Assembly: GCA_017643025.1 (NCBI GenBank)
Contig: JAEPOG010000004.1
Span: 310,001 to 374,000, forward strand
Direction of reading: 5' to 3'
Length of the DNA: 64,000 nt
Source: Rhizobiaceae bacterium
GTDB lineage: Bacteria; Pseudomonadota; Alphaproteobacteria; Rhizobiales; Rhizobiaceae
The notes below the pieces were generated by a model. The model was not told the origin of the DNA and did no database searches. It saw nothing but the letters and a program-made list of their open reading frames with translations. The position numbers and the translations under genes were made by a program. Positions 47,209 to 56,436 of this stretch are shown here, in pieces (position 1 is the stretch's first letter; each line of letters starts with the position of its first letter).

Positions 47209-47230
47209 CGCCGCGGCAGGAGTCGCGGCG
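47209..47230 (+). promoter_or_regulatory. Hairpin upstream of flhA
   Basis: CGCCGCG / CGCGGCG, a perfect 7-bp inverted repeat with an 8-nt loop that ends 25 bp before the flhA ATG. This is the only sizeable gap (113 bp) in the flgL-to-fliR run apart from the 41 bp before flaF. It may end the fliQ transcript or affect flhA translation. There is no U-run. Confidence 0.35.
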
Positions 47231-47255
47231 TGGCGAACGGGAACAGATCTTCGCG

Positions 47256-49349
47256 ATGGCGGTAACCGACAGCATTGGCGCAGCGGCAAACGAACCCCGC
47301 AAGCACGGCCGGGATGTCGGCTTCGCCATCGGCATCGTCATCATCCTTGCCGTCCTTTTCCTGCCGATCCCGCCTTTCCTGATCGACGTCGGACTGGCCT
47401 TTTCGATCGCAGTCTCGGTGCTCATCCTGATGGTGGCACTGTGGATCCAGCGGCCGCTCGATTTCTCGTCCTTTCCGACCGTGCTGCTTATCGCCACGAT
47501 GCTGCGGCTGTCGCTGAACATCGCGACGACCCGCGTCATACTTTCGGAAGGGCATGACGGCACCAACGCCGCCGGCTACGTGATCGGCGGCTTCTCGAAG
47601 CTCGTGATGGCTGGCGACTTCGTCATCGGCCTGATCGTGTTCCTGATCCTGATCGTTGTGAACTTCATCGTCATCACCAAGGGCGCTACGCGCATCGCCG
47701 AGGTTGGCGCGCGCTTCACGCTGGACGCCATCCCCGGCAAGCAGATGTCGATCGACGCCGACCTGTCGGCGGGCATGATTGACGAGAAGGAGGCGCAGTC
47801 GCGGCGCCGCGAACTAGAGGAGGAATCGAGTTTCTTCGGCTCCATGGATGGTGCGTCGAAATTCGTGCGCGGCGACGCCATCGCCGGTCTGATCATCACC
47901 GCCATCAACATCGTCGGCGGCATCGCCATCGGCTACGCCCGGCACGACATGCAGGTCGGCGAGGCTGCCGATGTCTTCGTCAAGCTGTCCGTCGGCGACG
48001 GTCTCGTAACCCAGATTCCTGCCCTGATCGTTTCGCTTGCCGCTGGCCTGCTTGTTTCCAAGGGCGGAACCCGCGGCTCCGCCGACCAGGCGGTGTTCGG
48101 CCAGCTCGGCGCCTATCCGCGCGCGCTCTGGGTAGCGGCCGGCCTGTTGCTGATACTTGGCCTCGTGCCGGGCCTTCCGGCGCTGCCGTTCCTGTTCCTC
48201 GCCACTGCCCTCGGCAGCGTCGCCTACCTGCTCCCGCTGCGCCGCAGCCGCGAGCTGGCGGCCGAGGAAGCCGAGCAGAAGAAGATCACCGACGCGAAGG
48301 AGGACGAGGAGCGCAACTCGATCAAGCACTCGCTCAAGACTCCGGAGATCGAGCTGCTGATCGGCAAGCAGCTTTCGACGCGACTCCTGGCCTCGCACCA
48401 GGAACTGGCCTTCCGCATGAACAAGATGCGCAAGAAGTTCGCCACGCAATACGGCTTCGTCGTGCCCGAAGTGCGCCTGACGGATGACTTCGCCATCTCG
48501 GCCAAATCCTACCAGATCAAGATCCACGGGACCGTCGTTGCCGAATACGAGATGCGGGTCGGCGAACTTATGGTTCTGCTTGGTAGCGGCCAGCTGCCCG
48601 ACATGCCCGGCGAGGAAGTGAAGGAGCCGGCGTTCGGCATGCGCGCCTATTCGGTGCCGGAGATGTTTGCCGACGACCTGAAGCGCGACCAGTTGCCTTA
48701 CGCCGACAACATGTCCGTGCTTCTCACCCATTTGTCGGAAGTCATCCGCAACAACCTGCCGCAGCTTCTGTCCTACAAGGACATGAAGGCGCTGATCGAG
48801 CGGCTTGATCCCGAATACAAGAAGCTGGCCGACGAAATCTGCACCTCGCACATCACCTATCCCGGCTTGCAGGCGGTGCTGAAGCTGCTCCTTGCCGAGC
48901 GCGTATCGATCCGCAACCTCCACCTGATCATCGAGGCGATCGCCGAGATTGCGCCGCACGTGCGACGTACCGAACAGATCGTCGAACATGTGCGCGTGCG
49001 CATGGCGCAGCAGATATGCGGCGACCTCAGCGAAAGCGGCATCCTCAAGATCCTGCGCCTCGGCAATCGCTGGGACCTCGCCTTCCACCAGGCTCTCAAG
49101 CGCGACCCCAAGGGCGACGTGCGCGAGTTCGACATCGACCCGCGCCAGCTGGAGGAATTCGGCCAGGAGGCGAGCAAGGCAATACGGGCCCACCTCGACG
49201 ACGGCGAACGCTTTGCCATCGTCTCCGCCCCTGAAGCGCGGCCTTACGTCCGCATGATCGTGGAACGCTTGTTCCCGACCCTGCCCGTCCTGTCCCATGT
49301 CGAGATCGCCAAGGGCGTCGAGATACGCGTCCTCGGCGCGGTTTCCTGA
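47256..49349 (+). CDS. flhA: Flagellar export gate protein FlhA
   Basis: A 697-residue protein with about eight N-terminal membrane helices (to about residue 320) including the FHIPEP region ([27 protein letters not shown]) and [31 protein letters not shown] large cytoplasmic substrate-docking domain follows, with [15 protein letters not shown] and [27 protein letters not shown]. It is the main gate protein and works with FlhB, FliP, FliQ and FliR. Confidence 0.97.
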   Translation: MAVTDSIGAAANEPRKHGRDVGFAIGIVIILAVLFLPIPPFLIDVGLAFSIAVSVLILMVALWIQRPLDFSSFPTVLLIATMLRLSLNIATTRVILSEGHDGTNAAGYVIGGFSKLVMAGDFVIGLIVFLILIVVNFIVITKGATRIAEVGARFTLDAIPGKQMSIDADLSAGMIDEKEAQSRRRELEEESSFFGSMDGASKFVRGDAIAGLIITAINIVGGIAIGYARHDMQVGEAADVFVKLSVGDGLVTQIPALIVSLAAGLLVSKGGTRGSADQAVFGQLGAYPRALWVAAGLLLILGLVPGLPALPFLFLATALGSVAYLLPLRRSRELAAEEAEQKKITDAKEDEERNSIKHSLKTPEIELLIGKQLSTRLLASHQELAFRMNKMRKKFATQYGFVVPEVRLTDDFAISAKSYQIKIHGTVVAEYEMRVGELMVLLGSGQLPDMPGEEVKEPAFGMRAYSVPEMFADDLKRDQLPYADNMSVLLTHLSEVIRNNLPQLLSYKDMKALIERLDPEYKKLADEICTSHITYPGLQAVLKLLLAERVSIRNLHLIIEAIAEIAPHVRRTEQIVEHVRVRMAQQICGDLSESGILKILRLGNRWDLAFHQALKRDPKGDVREFDIDPRQLEEFGQEASKAIRAHLDDGERFAIVSAPEARPYVRMIVERLFPTLPVLSHVEIAKGVEIRVLGAVS

Positions 49350-49358
49350 GGCCGATGA

Positions 49359-50108
49359 ATGCCATTCGTGGAAAACGCCGTCCTCGCGGCGTTCCTGGCA
49401 TTCTGCCGCATCGGCGGCTGCTTCATGCTGATGCCGGGGCTCGCCAGCATCAGAGTGCCGACCAACGTGCGCCTCTTCGTAGCCATGGCGGTCTCCCTGG
49501 TGCTTCTCGTTCTCATGTGGGAAAATTTTGCCGCAGTCGTGGACACACGCCCCGCAATCCTTGCCCCGATAGTCGTTTCCGAGCTGCTGGTGGGAGCCTT
49601 GATCGGCCTCATGGCGCGCTTTTACCTGCTGGCGCTGCAGTTCATGGCTACGGCCATCTCGATGCTGTCGGGATTCGGCGCAATGCCTGGCAACGGTATC
49701 GAAGAGCCGGACCCGCAGACTCCGATGGCGAGCATCATCTCCCTGTCGGCTCTTGTCCTTCTATTCGCTCTCGATTTCCATCACCTGATCATCGAGGCGC
49801 TAGTTGCATCCTACGAGCTGGCGCCACTGGCCACGCCGTTCGATCCCCAGGGCGCGCTGACCGACCTAGCCGACACGCTGAGCGAGGCCTTCTTCGTCGT
49901 ATTGAGGCTTGGGAGTCCCTTTGTCGCGTATGCGATACTCGTCAATTTGGCCGCCGGCCTGATCAACAAGCTGTCGCCGCAGATTCCGGTCTACTTCGTA
50001 TCGCTGCCATTCGTCATCGCCGGCGCGCTGATCCTGGCCTATTTCTCGTTCGGCACGCTGCTCAGTCTCTTCGCGGACAGTTTCGCGCCAACGACGATCG
50101 CAAGGTAG
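49359..50108 (+). CDS. fliR: Flagellar export gate protein FliR
   Basis: A 249-residue polytopic membrane protein opening FVENAVLAAFLAFCRIGGCFMLMPGLASIRVPTNVRLFVAMAVSLVL, with FGAMPGNGIEEPDPQTP in the middle. The C-terminal helices end in FSFGTLLSLFADSF. It follows flhA by 9 bp. FliR templates assembly of the FliP/FliQ pore. Confidence 0.94.
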   Translation: MPFVENAVLAAFLAFCRIGGCFMLMPGLASIRVPTNVRLFVAMAVSLVLLVLMWENFAAVVDTRPAILAPIVVSELLVGALIGLMARFYLLALQFMATAISMLSGFGAMPGNGIEEPDPQTPMASIISLSALVLLFALDFHHLIIEALVASYELAPLATPFDPQGALTDLADTLSEAFFVVLRLGSPFVAYAILVNLAAGLINKLSPQIPVYFVSLPFVIAGALILAYFSFGTLLSLFADSFAPTTIAR

Positions 50109-50112
50109 AGCC

Positions 50113-50502
50113 GTGGACGCACAGCGCATCAAACGCCTGACGAAACTGGTCAAGGTCCAGCGCCAGATCCAGGCGCTGCACGAAACGCGTCATGCCACGC
50201 ATCTGGCCAACGCAATGAGCGCCGAGCGCGACGCGCACGAGTTGATCCAGCGCTTCGACGGCGGCACCCCGATGTCGGCCCTGTTTCCCGACCTCTACCA
50301 TCAGCGCATTTCTCGGGCGTTCGCCATTCGCGAGGAAGAGCACGCTCTGGCCAACCAGGAGGTGGCGAGGGCCGTCGCGGCCACGCTGCGCGCCGACAAG
50401 GTCGACAGGGAAAGGCGCGAGGCGGGCCGCGCGCTGGAAGAGAAGATCGAGCAGCACGACCGCCTCGAGTTCGCAGCCCGGAAAGGCCGCAGCGCCGGGT
50501 AA
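50113..50502 (+). CDS. FliJ-like small coiled-coil protein (candidate)
   Basis: 129 residues from a GTG start, strongly charged and almost entirely helical (MDAQRIKRLTKLVKVQRQIQALHETRHATHLANAMSAERDAH; VDRERREAGRALEEKIEQHDRLEFAARK). Size, heptad pattern and place after fliR suggest FliJ, the central-stalk export chaperone that activates FliI. No other fliJ candidate occurs in the island. Residue identity is too weak to be sure. Confidence 0.65.
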   Translation: MDAQRIKRLTKLVKVQRQIQALHETRHATHLANAMSAERDAHELIQRFDGGTPMSALFPDLYHQRISRAFAIREEEHALANQEVARAVAATLRADKVDRERREAGRALEEKIEQHDRLEFAARKGRSAG

Positions 50503-50560
50503 GCCTGCCACAAGCTTTCTGCGCCACAATGCAGACATTCGATTTGCCGGAGTGGCCTGA

Positions 50561-51109
50561 ATGGCAGTTTCTCTCGCGACCGACATTGTCTTGGATGTCA
50601 TCAAGGCGGCCGAACCGACAGCCGCCGAAGCCGCGTATGCGCGGCTTCAGAAGATGGCGGCTGCCGGTCCTGCGAGCGAACCCTTCACGAGCCATCTGCC
50701 GGCGAACGAGCCGGCTGGCGCCGCACAGGCTGCCGACGCCGAGCCCTACCGGAAATTCGAGTCGCTGGTTCTGGGCAGCTTCATCCAGACGATGCTGCCG
50801 GAGGAGACCGACTCTGTTTACGGCGGCGGCCTGTCGGGCGACATGTGGAAATCGATACTCGCCCAGCATTTGGGCGACGCCGTCGCCGAACGCGGCGGCA
50901 TCGGCATCGCAAACCGGTTGCTTGCTGATCATTACAGGGAAGGCAAGGCCGTTGTGCCGCTTGTCGGCGCCAATGACGGTCTGGCCGGCAAGCAGTTGGC
51001 CGAGAGCACGGCGCTTTCCACGGCCCTTGTCCAAGAGCTTCAGCGCCAGACGACCCAGACACTCTTTTCGGACGAATCCGGCGCAACCGCCCGCTCGTCC
51101 GACCGCTAG
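50561..51109 (+). CDS. flgJ: Rod-binding protein, FlgJ N-domain type
   Basis: 182 residues. The conserved rod-binding core lies at about 64-125: FESLVLGSFIQTMLPEETDSVYGGGLSGDMWKSILAQHLGDAVAERGGIGIANRLL. Enterobacterial FlgJ also carries a C-terminal muramidase domain; this protein stops after the core. The separate transglycosylase at 40236 probably supplies that activity. Located in the fliR-proximal tail of the island. Confidence 0.85.
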   Translation: MAVSLATDIVLDVIKAAEPTAAEAAYARLQKMAAAGPASEPFTSHLPANEPAGAAQAADAEPYRKFESLVLGSFIQTMLPEETDSVYGGGLSGDMWKSILAQHLGDAVAERGGIGIANRLLADHYREGKAVVPLVGANDGLAGKQLAESTALSTALVQELQRQTTQTLFSDESGATARSSDR

Positions 51110-51135
51110 GCCGCGAATTTCGGGAAGGTAATCAC

Positions 51136-51537
51136 ATGAACTATCTGATGGAGCAGCCCCGGGCGGCCACCGAGAAACCTGCCGAAGCGGCGATAGCCGG
51201 GAGCATCCCCGCCATCATCCGTCGAATCGAGGAAGCGATCGACACCGAAACGGCGGCTATCAGAACGGACGCGAACTTCGACCTCAAGGCCTCGAATGCG
51301 CGCAAGAGCCGCTACCTTTACGAACTCAACCGGGCGACGCGCGGCCTCAGCGCAGAGCACATCAACCCCGAAACCAGAGCCGGTCTGCAGCGCCTGCGCG
51401 GCAAGCTGGAGACCAACGAGCGGGCAATCCTCGCGCACCTGAACGCGGTGCAGGAAGTCGCATTGATGGTGCAGAACGCCATCCAGCACGCCGAGAACGA
51501 CGGCACCTATTCGGCAACGCAGTTCGGCAGGGGCTGA
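51136..51537 (+). CDS. FlgN-like export chaperone (candidate)
   Basis: 133 residues, helical, charged, with a central IIRRIEEAIDTETAAIRTDANFDLKASNARKSRYLYELNRATRGL and a second helix NERAILAHLNAVQEVALMVQNAIQ. This pattern resembles FlgN, the chaperone of FlgK and FlgL. It lies 26 bp after the FlgJ-like gene and 4 bp before the last flagellar-island gene. Assignment is by length, helix pattern and context. Confidence 0.55.
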   Translation: MNYLMEQPRAATEKPAEAAIAGSIPAIIRRIEEAIDTETAAIRTDANFDLKASNARKSRYLYELNRATRGLSAEHINPETRAGLQRLRGKLETNERAILAHLNAVQEVALMVQNAIQHAENDGTYSATQFGRG

Positions 51538-51541
51538 TTCG

Positions 51542-52090
51542 ATGGTCAAAATGGCCTTTGCTGCCATCTGGATAGCCGCCGCAGCGCTGGGATCGGTCTA
51601 CTACTCCTTCAACCACGCCAAGGAGGTGGCCTCCAAGCCCAACCAGCCGAGCCTGTTCGGCGGGCTGGATTATCTGCGCACGGGCATTGTGTCGGTTCCA
51701 CTTTTCAAGGACGGCCGCGTCTACGGCTACTTCCTTGGGCGGCTCGTCTACACGGTCGAGCCGGAACAGCTAGCGGCCCTAACGCTGCCGGCGGAAGCAC
51801 TGATCATCGATCAGGTCTACGACTACCTCTACGCCAATCCCGACATCGACTACCACGACAAGGCAAACGTCGACCTTACCCGGATCAAGGAAGGCATCCG
51901 CGACAGCATCAACGAGCGGGTCGGCCGCAAGCTCGTGCACGATGTCATGATCGAGCAGGTTGATTTCCTGTCGAAGTCCGACATTCGCGACAACACCATC
52001 CGCAGGCGCACGTCGCGGCTCGATACGGGCGATGGCCTGCTTGGCGCACCAGATCCAGCCGCCGACCATGGAGGCGGTGGCGGTCACTGA
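51542..52090 (+). CDS. Small membrane protein with FliL-like C-terminus, last flagellar-island gene
   Basis: 182 residues: one N-terminal transmembrane helix or uncleaved signal (about 3-22, VKMAFAAIWIAAAALGSVYY), then an extracytoplasmic domain. Near the end IKEGIRDSINERVGRKLVHDVMIEQVDFLS has the residue pattern of the FliL C-terminal helix plus strand (a helix with I-N, then V-x-D-V-x-x-x-x-x-F-x). Overall identity to FliL is low, and the true FliL is at 30820. The Gly/His-rich tail (DHGGGGGH) is unusual. It may be a second stator-associated or scaffolding protein; function unproven. Confidence 0.7.
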   Translation: MVKMAFAAIWIAAAALGSVYYSFNHAKEVASKPNQPSLFGGLDYLRTGIVSVPLFKDGRVYGYFLGRLVYTVEPEQLAALTLPAEALIIDQVYDYLYANPDIDYHDKANVDLTRIKEGIRDSINERVGRKLVHDVMIEQVDFLSKSDIRDNTIRRRTSRLDTGDGLLGAPDPAADHGGGGGH

Positions 52091-52103
52091 CCGCCGGCGG
52101 GGC

Positions 52104-52904
52104 TTAGCTGAAGCGCGGCTTGCGCTTTTCGAGAAAGGCAGCAAGGCCTTCCTTGGCGTCCGAACCGCTTTGCGAAAGCGCCGCACTCAGGCTTTCGGCA
52201 TAGAGCCCGTCGGCGCGCGACATGTCGCCGATCCGTGATATCGACTGGACGATCAGGTAGTTCACGAGCGATGCGTTGGAGGCAATTTCCTGCGCAAGTT
52301 CACGAGCCCTTTGCCGGCCCTCGCCTTCGCCCACCAGATAGTGCGACAGCCCAAGGGTCTGCCCCTCATCGGCTGAATAGGTGCGCCCTGTGAGCATCAT
52401 CTCGGTCATTCTGTCCGGGCCCAGGATACGGCCGATGCGCACGGTCGCGCCACCGCCGACAAAAATGCCTCTCTTGCCCTCTGGAAGACGATAGGTGGCG
52501 CTAGGTTCGGCTACACGCACATGGGCGGCCGCGGCTATTTCGAGCCCTCCCCCCATCACAGCGCCTTCCAGCACGGCGACCACTGGCACACCCGAAAACT
52601 GCACCCTGTCCATCACGGCATGCCACGCGCGCGAGTGACGAAGCACCTCCTCCACTTCGCGCTCGGACTGCTCCGCGAGATCGAGACCGGATGAGAAATG
52701 ACCGCCGGCTCCGCCGAGCACGACAACCCGAACGTCCTTGGGGATGTCCGTGAAAAACGCATCCAACGCGTCGAGCAACGCGTCGTTGACAGCGTTGCGC
52801 TTGGCTGGACGGTTGAACGTCAGCCAGGCGACATCGCCTTCTCTTTCAACCTTCAGGACCTCCGCGCTGGCGGTTGCGTTTCCGCGCGGCTTGGCTGCAC
52901 CCAT
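52104..52904 (-). CDS. Enoyl-CoA hydratase/isomerase (crotonase) family protein
   Basis: A 266-residue crotonase-fold enzyme acting on CoA thioesters. The CoA-binding/oxyanion region reads GGAGGHFSSGLDL, and both catalytic acid positions of hydratases are present (Glu in GAVMGGGLEIAAAAH and in YRLPEGKRGIFVGGGATVRI). It is divergent from the TRAP operon, with a MarR-type palindrome 55-75 bp upstream of its start. It therefore probably belongs to the same catabolic regulon as the TRAP importer and the ligase at 56927. The specific reaction (hydratase, lyase or isomerase) is not resolved. Confidence 0.87.
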   Translation of the reverse strand: MGAAKPRGNATASAEVLKVEREGDVAWLTFNRPAKRNAVNDALLDALDAFFTDIPKDVRVVVLGGAGGHFSSGLDLAEQSEREVEEVLRHSRAWHAVMDRVQFSGVPVVAVLEGAVMGGGLEIAAAAHVRVAEPSATYRLPEGKRGIFVGGGATVRIGRILGPDRMTEMMLTGRTYSADEGQTLGLSHYLVGEGEGRQRARELAQEIASNASLVNYLIVQSISRIGDMSRADGLYAESLSAALSQSGSDAKEGLAAFLEKRKPRFS

Positions 52905-52958
52905 GATGATACCTGGATTCCGGATTGCGAAATGGCGTTCGAAAGGGCCTTTCGTGAA

Positions 52959-52979
52959 ATTGTTTTATATCATAACATT
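52959..52979. promoter_or_regulatory. Candidate MarR operator between crotonase and TRAP operon
   Basis: ATTGTTTT-N5-ATAACATT. Each arm differs by one base from the perfect palindrome at 58798-58820 (ATTGTTAT-N5-ATAACAAT), with identical spacing. It sits in the shared divergent promoter, 55 bp from the crotonase start and 80 bp from dctP. Confidence 0.6.
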
Positions 52980-53059
52980 TATTCGGCATTCAAGCATGCT
53001 GCCATGCGTGGGAGGAACCCGCAGGCAGCGCCAAACTTGACAGCTCAGGGAGGAAAATC

Positions 53060-54079
53060 ATGAGGCATGCCAAGACGATTATCGCATCAGCGGCACTCGC
53101 GCTGCTTACCGGCACGGCGCATTCGGCAGAGGTTGAACTGCGGCTGTCGCATTGGGTTCCGCCGTCTCACCCGATCCAGACGCTCGGCATCGAGCCGTGG
53201 ATCGAGTCCATCAAGCAGGCTTCGAACGGACGTATCAACATCACCATCTTCCCGGCGCAGCAGCTGGGCGCGGCCCCCGACCACTACGACATGGCGCGCG
53301 ACGGCATTGCCGACATCACCTACACCAATCCTGGTTATCAGGCCGGCCGTTTCCCAATCTACAGCCTTGCGGAGATCCCGTTCCACGTGAGCGACGCCAA
53401 GGCCGGCGCCAAGGCGCTGCACGAGTGGTACGAGCCGATCGCCGAGCAGGAGATGTCGGACGTCTTCTATTGCCTGATCAATCCGCATGATCCAGGCACC
53501 ATTCATTCCAAGGCCGAGGTCAGAGTGCCGGCCGATTTCCAGGGTCTCAACGTGCGTCCGGCGCATGCAACCATGGCGCGTTTCGTGAGCACGCTGGGCG
53601 GCGCGAGCGTCCAGGTTCCGGCCCCAGAGGCGCGCGAAGCCATCGCCAAGGGAACGGCCGACGCAATCACCTTCCCGTGGAACTCGATCTACATCTTCGG
53701 CATCGATTCCGAGACCAAGTACCATCTCGACATGCCGTTCTATATCTCGGCGCAGATGCTGCTGTTCAACAAGGCGAAGTACGAAGGCCTTGCGCCCGAG
53801 GACAAGCAGGTAATCGACGACCACTGCACCGCCGACTGGTCGCAGAAGTTTTCCGAGGGCTGGGCCGACAACGAATATTCCGGTCGCCAGAAGATGATCG
53901 ATTCCGGCGAACACACGCTTTACACGCCAACCGCCGAGGAGGTGCAGATGTGGCGCGACGCCGCGAAGCCTCTGATTGACGCCTGGCGCGCGGACGTGAC
54001 GGCGAAGGGCGCCGACCCGGATGCCATCTATCAGGCCTATACGGATGCACTGAAGCGCAACAACGCGCTATACGAATAG
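53060..54079 (+). CDS. TRAP transporter substrate-binding protein (DctP family)
   Basis: A 339-residue periplasmic protein with a signal peptide ending TAHSAE and the opening LRLSHWVPPSHPIQTLGIEPWIESIKQAS, typical of DctP-type (DUF386-unrelated) binding proteins. The conserved Arg-containing ligand loop is LNVRPAHATMARFVSTLGG. GGAGG precedes the ATG. It heads the operon with dctQ, dctM, DUF3237 and marR. Given the CoA-ligase and acyl-CoA enzymes nearby, the ligand is probably a carboxylic acid, possibly aromatic or branched. Confidence 0.92.
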   Translation: MRHAKTIIASAALALLTGTAHSAEVELRLSHWVPPSHPIQTLGIEPWIESIKQASNGRINITIFPAQQLGAAPDHYDMARDGIADITYTNPGYQAGRFPIYSLAEIPFHVSDAKAGAKALHEWYEPIAEQEMSDVFYCLINPHDPGTIHSKAEVRVPADFQGLNVRPAHATMARFVSTLGGASVQVPAPEAREAIAKGTADAITFPWNSIYIFGIDSETKYHLDMPFYISAQMLLFNKAKYEGLAPEDKQVIDDHCTADWSQKFSEGWADNEYSGRQKMIDSGEHTLYTPTAEEVQMWRDAAKPLIDAWRADVTAKGADPDAIYQAYTDALKRNNALYE

Positions 54080-54087
54080 CCTGACCT

Positions 54088-54112
54088 GCCGGGCGGACCT
54101 ATTCCGCCCGGC
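54088..54112 (+). terminator. Attenuator-like hairpin between dctP and dctQ
   Basis: Perfect 9-bp stem (GCCGGGCGG / CCGCCCGGC) with a 7-nt loop, followed by CCTTTT, 8 bp after the dctP stop. Placed inside the operon, it probably causes partial termination so the binding protein outnumbers the permease. Confidence 0.7.
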
Positions 54113-54139
54113 CCTTTTCAGGCCGGAGCATTCGCAGCG

Positions 54140-54685
54140 ATGCAGATCGAAGCCGTATTGGAGAGGCTGTCGCTCATCATCGAGCGTGTCGCCGCGGTGA
54201 TGCTCGCGGCTATCACGATCCTTGTCGTAGTTTCGGCGGCCGGCCGCTATCTGTTCTCGATGCCCATTCCCGATGCGTTCGACCTGTCGAGGCTCTTGAT
54301 CGGCGCGGCGATCATGTGGGGTTTCGCCAGCGTCGGCTACCGCGGCTCGCACATCAAGGTCGAGCTTTTCGCCGACATGCTGCCACCGGCGTTCCAGCGC
54401 GCGGTCAACCTATTCGCGTGGGGAGTGCTGCTTGTTTTCACTGTGTTGCTTTGCTGGAAGATGGGTGCACGCGTCTTGAGCGCACAGGCGAGCGGCGAAG
54501 CAACAATGGACCTGCGCCTCTCTGCCTGGCCGGTGATGGCGTTGATCTGGGGCGGCGTCCTCGTTTCGATATTCACGATTCTCGCCAGGCTGATCCTGAT
54601 CGCCACCGGACGCGGCACGCTCGACGCCTATGAGAAGCTGGAGTTGGACGAGGCAGGCTTAGACAACGAGCCAAGGCATGGCTGA
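54140..54685 (+). CDS. TRAP transporter small permease (DctQ family)
   Basis: A 181-residue protein with four membrane helices. DctQ features include VSAAGRYLFSMPIPDAFDLSRLLIGAAIMWGFASVGYRGSHIKVELF. It bridges DctP delivery and the DctM channel. It overlaps dctM by 8 nt. Confidence 0.9.
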   Translation: MQIEAVLERLSLIIERVAAVMLAAITILVVVSAAGRYLFSMPIPDAFDLSRLLIGAAIMWGFASVGYRGSHIKVELFADMLPPAFQRAVNLFAWGVLLVFTVLLCWKMGARVLSAQASGEATMDLRLSAWPVMALIWGGVLVSIFTILARLILIATGRGTLDAYEKLELDEAGLDNEPRHG

Positions 54686-55973
54686 ATCCGATTTCGTCGC
54701 CATAGCCGGTTTCGTCGTGCTGTTTGCGCTGCTTGCACTGCGGGTCCCGGTCGGCATCGCCATGGGCCTCGTCGGGGTTGGAGGGTTCGCGACGATCGTG
54801 GGCCCTGGCCCGGCGCTCAACCTGTTGGCGCAGTCGCCCATACGTACCATCACCGACTTCAATCTGACGCTGATCCCGTTCTTCATCCTGATGGGCGTGT
54901 TCGCCACCAATTCGGGCATGTCGCGCGAGCTGTTCCGCGCCGGCCAGGCCTGGCTCGGCTCGTTCCGGGGCGGATTGGCGCTATCGACCATCAGCGCCTG
55001 CGCAGGGTTCGCGGCGATATGCGGCTCGTCCGTCGCCACCGCCGCAACCATGACCAAGATCGCCCTGCCGGAGATGAAACGTTTCGGCTACGCCGACGAC
55101 GTTTCGAGCGGCGTGGTCGCCGCCGGCGGTACACTTGGCATTCTCATTCCGCCATCCATCGTTCTCGCGGTCTATGCCTTCATCACCGAGCAGGATGTGG
55201 GCAAGCTGTTCATCGCCGGCATCATTCCGGGCCTGCTCGCCATCCTGATGTACATGGCGACGGTCCGTGTCGCCTATGCGCGCTCGCTGCCCGCCGGCGA
55301 GCCGTTCCAGCTGCGCGATGCCGTTGTCGCCCTGAGGGGCGTATGGGCCGTCATGCTGCTCTTCTTCGCCATCATCGGCAGCATCTATTTCGGGGTTGTC
55401 ACGGCGACCGAGGCCGCGGCGGTCGGATCGCTTCTGACGGCGCTGATCGGCATCGCTCGCGGCAAGCTGAACACGCGGCTCATCCTCGATAGTCTCATCG
55501 AGGCGCTGCGCACCTCCGTGGCCATCTACACGATCCTGATCGGCGCCATTCTCTTCGGCTATTTCCTCGCCATCACCCAGACACCGCAGAAGATAACGGC
55601 CTTCCTCGTCGCGCTGGATTTCGGCGCTCACGGCACGCTGGCGCTGATCCTCGTCTTCTTCATCATCATGGGCTGCATACTTGACGCGATGGCCATGATC
55701 ATCCTGCTTGTGCCGATCGTGTTTCCGGTCGTCACCCAGCTTGGTTTCGACCCGATCTGGTTCGGCGTGATCATCGTCATGACCGTCGAACTCGGGCTGA
55801 TAACCCCGCCCGTCGGCATGAACGTGTTTGTCATTAACTCTATTGCCCGGCACGTCAGCCTGCCGACCATCTTCAGGGGCGTCATGCCCTTCGTGGCGAC
55901 GGACATCATCCGCCTGATCTTGCTGGTGCTCTTCCCTTCGATCGTTCTCTTCCTGCCGATGACCATGCGCTAA
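54678..55973 (+). CDS. TRAP transporter large permease (DctM family)
   Basis: A 431-residue channel subunit with about 12 helices. Signatures visible are ALRVPVGIAMGLVGVGGF, FFILMGVFATNSGMSRELF, GGTLGILIPPSIVLAVYAFITEQ and LGLITPPVGMNVFVINSIA. It overlaps dctQ by 8 nt and is followed 10 bp later by the DUF3237 gene. Confidence 0.95.
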   Translation: MAESDFVAIAGFVVLFALLALRVPVGIAMGLVGVGGFATIVGPGPALNLLAQSPIRTITDFNLTLIPFFILMGVFATNSGMSRELFRAGQAWLGSFRGGLALSTISACAGFAAICGSSVATAATMTKIALPEMKRFGYADDVSSGVVAAGGTLGILIPPSIVLAVYAFITEQDVGKLFIAGIIPGLLAILMYMATVRVAYARSLPAGEPFQLRDAVVALRGVWAVMLLFFAIIGSIYFGVVTATEAAAVGSLLTALIGIARGKLNTRLILDSLIEALRTSVAIYTILIGAILFGYFLAITQTPQKITAFLVALDFGAHGTLALILVFFIIMGCILDAMAMIILLVPIVFPVVTQLGFDPIWFGVIIVMTVELGLITPPVGMNVFVINSIARHVSLPTIFRGVMPFVATDIIRLILLVLFPSIVLFLPMTMR

Positions 55974-55983
55974 GGAGCGGCCA

Positions 55984-56436
55984 TTGCTCGAACTTAAACA
56001 CCTGTGCGACCTCAGCGTCGAACTCGCCGCACCCATGGAACTCGGCGACGCCCCGCGCGGTCGCCGCCGGATCATCCCGATCGTCGGCGGCGAGGTAACG
56101 GGCGAAAGGCTGAACGGAAAAATCCTCAATCTCGGCGCCGACTGGCAGACGATTTTCGCCGACGGCGTGGCCGAGCTCGACACGCGCTATTCCATGGAAA
56201 CGCATGACGGCGCGCTGATCGACATACGCAATTTCGGCTTCCGTCACGGCCCGCCGGAGGTAATCGAGGCGCTTGCGCTTGGAAAACCTGTCGATCCGGC
56301 TAAATATTACATGCGGACGCATCCGCGATTCGAAACTGGGGACCAGCGTTACAGCTGGCTGAACCGCATGATCTGCGTCGGTACTGGGGCACGCGAGGCC
56401 GACCGCGTGAAGCTGACCTTCTACGAGGTGCTATGA
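55984..56436 (+). CDS. DUF3237 domain protein
   Basis: 150 residues from a TTG start with AGGAGC upstream. It matches DUF3237 (HLCDLSVELAAPMELGDAPRGRRRIIPIVGGEVTGERLNGKILNLGADWQ...YMRTHPRFETGDQRYSWLNRMICVGTG), a small beta-barrel family of unknown enzymatic role common near aromatic and terpenoid catabolism genes. It lies in the TRAP operon and overlaps marR by 4 nt. It may act on the imported substrate or a CoA intermediate. Confidence 0.85.
   Translation: MLELKHLCDLSVELAAPMELGDAPRGRRRIIPIVGGEVTGERLNGKILNLGADWQTIFADGVAELDTRYSMETHDGALIDIRNFGFRHGPPEVIEALALGKPVDPAKYYMRTHPRFETGDQRYSWLNRMICVGTGAREADRVKLTFYEVL

Noticed and set aside
47814..49298. 494-residue leftward ORF opposite flhA
   Set aside because: Antisense shadow of a strongly conserved gene; composition is His/Arg/Gln/Val-rich with no domain pattern.
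54981..56183. 400-residue leftward ORF opposite dctM
   Set aside because: Highly charged antisense frame caused by GC-rich codon bias; no recognisable motif.
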